Source: an uncultured Collinsella sp. (lineage in GTDB: Bacteria; Actinomycetota; Coriobacteriia; Coriobacteriales; Coriobacteriaceae). Taken from it: 13,705 bases of DNA. Under the pieces are notes generated by a model. That model was not told the DNA's origin. It saw nothing but the letters and a program-made list of their open reading frames with translations, and searched no databases. Below, one piece after another: positions 13,654 to 13,705 of the stretch (positions are counted from its first letter, which is position 1; each line of letters begins with the position of its first letter). The stretch spans positions 1-13,705 of the forward strand of contig USEK01000022.1 of NCBI GenBank assembly GCA_900553705.1, in the 5' to 3' direction. The translations under genes were made by a program, and so were the position numbers.

Positions 13654-13705
13654 CTGTCTCTTATACACATCTGACGCTGCCGACGACTAGACGAGTGTAG
13701 ATCTC
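13654..13705. other. Illumina Nextera (Tn5) adapter left on the contig end
   Basis: 13654-13672 is the 19-base Tn5 mosaic end as read through in Nextera libraries (CTGTCTCTTATACACATCT). 13673-13686 is the Nextera adapter arm (GACGCTGCCGACGA), 13687-13694 an 8-base index-like stretch, and 13695-13705 the start of the P5-side sequence (GTGTAGATCTC). The order and spacing are exactly those of a library adapter, so this is an assembly artefact. Confidence 0.98.

Noticed and set aside
12937..13668. A 243-residue minus-strand frame starting MYKRQ
   Set aside because: Its start lies in the adapter and the rest is antisense to galT.
1..13705. CRISPR array, tRNA/rRNA genes, insertion sequences or prophage genes
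   Set aside because: No regularly spaced repeats, no tRNA-like fold with its conserved bases, and no transposase, integrase or phage motifs were seen on either strand.

Overview
The window looks like chromosomal DNA from a G+C-rich, anaerobic, gut-type actinobacterium. My best guess is Coriobacteriia, probably Collinsella. This rests on protein style, strong third-position G/C, the mix of sugar genes with an oxygen-reducing flavodiiron protein, and the form of the terminators; no database was searched. It is the end of an assembled contig: the last 52 bases (13654-13705) are Illumina Nextera/Tn5 adapter, not genome.

Layout. 1-269: gene-free, with two similar terminator-type hairpins around a 121-bp palindromic element (48-168). 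270-3282 (minus): a BceAB-like ABC transporter pair, ATPase then FtsX-type permease with overlapping ends. 3433-4419 (plus): one protein joining a Nudix hydrolase to a Vsr-type mismatch endonuclease. 4420-4907: mostly non-coding, with a dyad and a possible 69-residue ORF. 4908-6526 (plus): an AraC-family regulator, possibly leaderless, and a HAD-family phosphatase. 6590-6714: a long nested palindrome with a bidirectional terminator at its core. 6748-7605 (minus): a class II ketose-bisphosphate aldolase, divergent from a DeoR-family regulator (7940-8743, plus). 8748-8782: a second bidirectional terminator. 8805-9965 (minus): flavodiiron protein FprA. 10095-11126 (minus): a LacI-family regulator divergent from galK (11465-12670) and galT (12661 onward, cut by the contig end).

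How the genes work together. The right-hand block is a Leloir galactose module. GalK phosphorylates galactose and GalT exchanges galactose-1-phosphate with UDP-glucose. The intergenic region facing the LacI regulator holds three identical 13-base sites, very probably that regulator's operators. The aldolase/DeoR pair is a second sugar-phosphate unit. The aldolase resembles the tagatose-bisphosphate (GatY/KbaY) branch as much as the fructose-bisphosphate one, so it may serve glycolysis, the tagatose pathway or both. FprA probably removes O2 or NO.

The least ordinary items are the Nudix-Vsr fusion, the two same-axis nested palindromes and the triple operator. The window holds no rRNA, tRNA, CRISPR array, transposase or phage gene that I can see.
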